A stretch of DNA of 7,346 nt from SFEL01 sp963640685 (GTDB taxonomy: Bacteria; Bacillota; Clostridia; Christensenellales; CAG-138): positions 1-7,346 of the forward strand of contig CAVIAA010000038.1 in assembly GCA_963640685.1 (NCBI GenBank), in the 5' to 3' direction. The translations under genes were made by a program, and so were the position numbers. How positions within the stretch are numbered: the first letter of the stretch is position 1; the number at the start of each line of letters is the position of its first letter. Shown piece by piece: positions 6,068-7,346 of this stretch. The notes under the pieces are model-generated. The model searched no databases. It was not told the origin of the DNA and saw only the letters and a list, made by a program, of their open reading frames with translations.

Positions 6068-7174
6068 ATGCGCTTGACCGTAAACACATCCGAGCTCAAC
6101 GCGACCGTTGCAACCGTTGCAAAGGCGCTGGGCGTAAAGGCTCAAATTGGCGTATTTGAGGGAATATATGCCGAGGCTATCGGCGACACGCTGCTGCTGC
6201 GCTGCACAGACCTTGCGCTGCAAATTGACGCTACAATGAAGGTATCCATAGACAGGCAGGGCGCCTGCGTTTTCCCCGGGCGGCTGTTTTCCGAGCTTGT
6301 GCGCAGGCTTCCCGGCGAGGAGACGCTGCTCTCGGTTGAAAACAACACTCTGCACATTGAAAGCGGCAGGGCGACCAGCACGATGCAGGTTGAAAACGCA
6401 AAGGATTACGTTGCGATGCCGGAGATAATCCGCCAGTTTTCGCTGACGATATCCAAGCGGACGCTGAAGGACATGGTTCGCCAGTGCATATTCGCCGCGG
6501 CGCAGGACGACGCAAAGCCTATCCTGCGCGGCGTTCTGTTTGAAATTGAGGACGGCAGGCTCAGCATGGTAGCGCTGGACGGCTACCGGCTGGCGATGCG
6601 CACGGAAGCTGTGACGGTTTCCGGAGCTCCGCGGAGCGTCGTGCTGCAATCCCGCGGGCTGCTGGAAATAAGCCGTATTCTCGACGACAGCGACGAGCCT
6701 GTAAGCCTCGTTTTCTCGCAGACGCACGTCATGATAGACATGGGGCATACCCGAATAATGACCCGCCTCATGGACGGCGATTACATCCGCTACAAGCAGA
6801 TACTCCCCTCCGAGCACACCACCCACGTTCGGGTAAACCGCGCCGAGCTGCTGGACAGCATCGACCGCGTATCGCTCATGGCGCGGGAGAGCAAGCGCAA
6901 CCACGTCAAGTTCTCCTTTGAGGACGGGCAGGTCACCATCACCGCGAACAGCGAGATAGGCGCAAGCAAGGAGGTCGTGTACATCGACCGCGTCGGAAAC
7001 GACATCGAGATAGCCTTCAACTCAAAGTACTTTACCGACGTATTAAAGGTGCTGGACGATGAATACGTCTGCCTCGATATGAACAACAGCGTCAGCCCCT
7101 GCGTCGTTCGCCCGGAAAACGGAAACAGCTTCTATTATCTCATTCTGCCCGTAAGGCTGTTTGCCGGGGCGTGA
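6068..7174 (+). CDS. dnaN: DNA polymerase III sliding clamp, beta subunit
   Basis: This 368-residue protein is the processivity clamp. As a dimeric ring around DNA it tethers the replicative polymerase and recruits repair and mismatch proteins through its hydrophobic cleft. Three clamp domains can be traced at about 1-122, 130-247 and 250-368. Family hallmarks are KPILRGVLFEI (150-160) and DGYRLAM (171-177) in domain 2, LMDGDYIRYKQILP (234-247) at the domain 2/3 linker, and the C-terminal YLILPVRL (357-364), which corresponds to the YxxMPMRL end of E. coli beta and lines the peptide-binding cleft. Length is usual for Clostridia. The start is supported by a strong ribosome binding site and an immediately preceding promoter. 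It is divergent from recF; neither dnaA before it nor yaaA after it is present. Downstream is an A-rich stretch and the inverted repeat element, with no clear U-tract terminator for dnaN on its own strand. Confidence 0.97.
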   Translation: MRLTVNTSELNATVATVAKALGVKAQIGVFEGIYAEAIGDTLLLRCTDLALQIDATMKVSIDRQGACVFPGRLFSELVRRLPGEETLLSVENNTLHIESGRATSTMQVENAKDYVAMPEIIRQFSLTISKRTLKDMVRQCIFAAAQDDAKPILRGVLFEIEDGRLSMVALDGYRLAMRTEAVTVSGAPRSVVLQSRGLLEISRILDDSDEPVSLVFSQTHVMIDMGHTRIMTRLMDGDYIRYKQILPSEHTTHVRVNRAELLDSIDRVSLMARESKRNHVKFSFEDGQVTITANSEIGASKEVVYIDRVGNDIEIAFNSKYFTDVLKVLDDEYVCLDMNNSVSPCVVRPENGNSFYYLILPVRLFAGA

Positions 7175-7188
7175 AAAGAAAATTAAGT

Positions 7189-7223
7189 AAAAAAGCAAAT
7201 GCCGCCTCTTTTCGGGGCGGCAT
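7189..7223 (-). terminator. intrinsic terminator at the end of the right element
   Basis: ATGCCGCC (7199-7206) pairs perfectly with GGCGGCAT (7216-7223). Read on the minus strand, the stem is followed by TTTGCTTTTTT (down to 7189). It would therefore stop leftward transcription entering from the right edge, before it reaches dnaN antisense. On the plus strand the stem is preceded by an A-run and followed by CATAAG, so it is a poor terminator for dnaN, although the stem may still define the 3' end of that mRNA. Confidence 0.65.
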
Positions 7224-7346
7224 CATAAGACAGTTGACGGGAACAGCTTCAAAAGCGCACTTCCATACACCTTTTGATGTGCCGCGTGAGCGTCACTTGC
7301 CTCTCCCCCTGGGAGAGGTGGCCGAGCGCAGCGAGGACGGAGAGGG
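7189..7346 (-). repeat. structured ~160-nt repeat element, right copy, reaching the window edge
   Basis: Read on the minus strand from 7346 to 7189, this copy aligns with 138-298. Its first 64 nt (7346-7283) differ at two positions, and 7244-7219 differ from 244-269 at one. It carries the hairpin CCTCTCCC (7300-7307) with GGGAGAGG (7311-7318), a small GTGA/TCAC hairpin (7286-7296), a diverged middle with no counterpart of the long 219-252 hairpin, and a terminator stem with T-run. Its length of 158 nt is nearly that of the left copy (161 nt). The element may continue beyond the window. Both copies point inward at the gene block. Confidence 0.65.

Noticed and set aside
6011..6904. 297-codon open frame on the minus strand opposite dnaN
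   Set aside because: It is antisense to an unmistakable sliding clamp and ends within the dnaN promoter region. The composition is that of a shadow frame.

Overview
The window looks like a chromosomal segment from a Gram-positive member of the Bacillota, probably class Clostridia. The evidence is a 647-residue GyrB without the large proteobacterial insertion, a GyrB N-terminus that resembles Bacillus subtilis GyrB (as I remember it), strong AGGAGG-type ribosome binding sites, GC-rich coding sequence with AT-rich gaps, and dispersed palindromic repeats of a kind I recall from gut Clostridia. The order within Clostridia cannot be fixed by eye.

Layout: 1-305 is non-coding. It holds a possible terminator (13-49), a palindromic repeat (61-103) and a roughly 160-nt structured element (138-298) ending in a terminator-like hairpin and T-run. 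On the minus strand follow gyrA (306-2744), gyrB (2758-4701) and recF (4789-5871), transcribed right to left in the order recF-gyrB-gyrA. A 196-bp AT-rich divergent promoter region (5872-6067) separates recF from dnaN (6068-7174, plus strand). After dnaN, 7189-7346 holds a second copy of the structured element, inverted relative to the first and running into the window edge.

All four genes belong to the replication-initiation neighbourhood that in most Bacillota reads dnaA-dnaN-yaaA-recF-yaaB-gyrB-gyrA on one strand. Here dnaN is turned away from recF, and dnaA, the S4-domain gene (yaaA) and the DUF370 gene (yaaB/remB) are missing from their usual places. The proteins are intact and conventional: sliding clamp, recombination mediator and both gyrase subunits.

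The least ordinary content is non-coding. The two element copies point inward at the block and share a 64-nt segment (62 identities) and a 26-nt segment (25 identities). Between these lies a diverged middle, and each ends in its own hairpin plus T-run. This could be a repeated structured RNA or a MITE-like element carrying a terminator. A second signal is a set of GCCGC-N-TTTT repeats in the recF/dnaN divergent promoter region. I saw no defence system, CRISPR array, tRNA, rRNA or insertion-sequence transposase.
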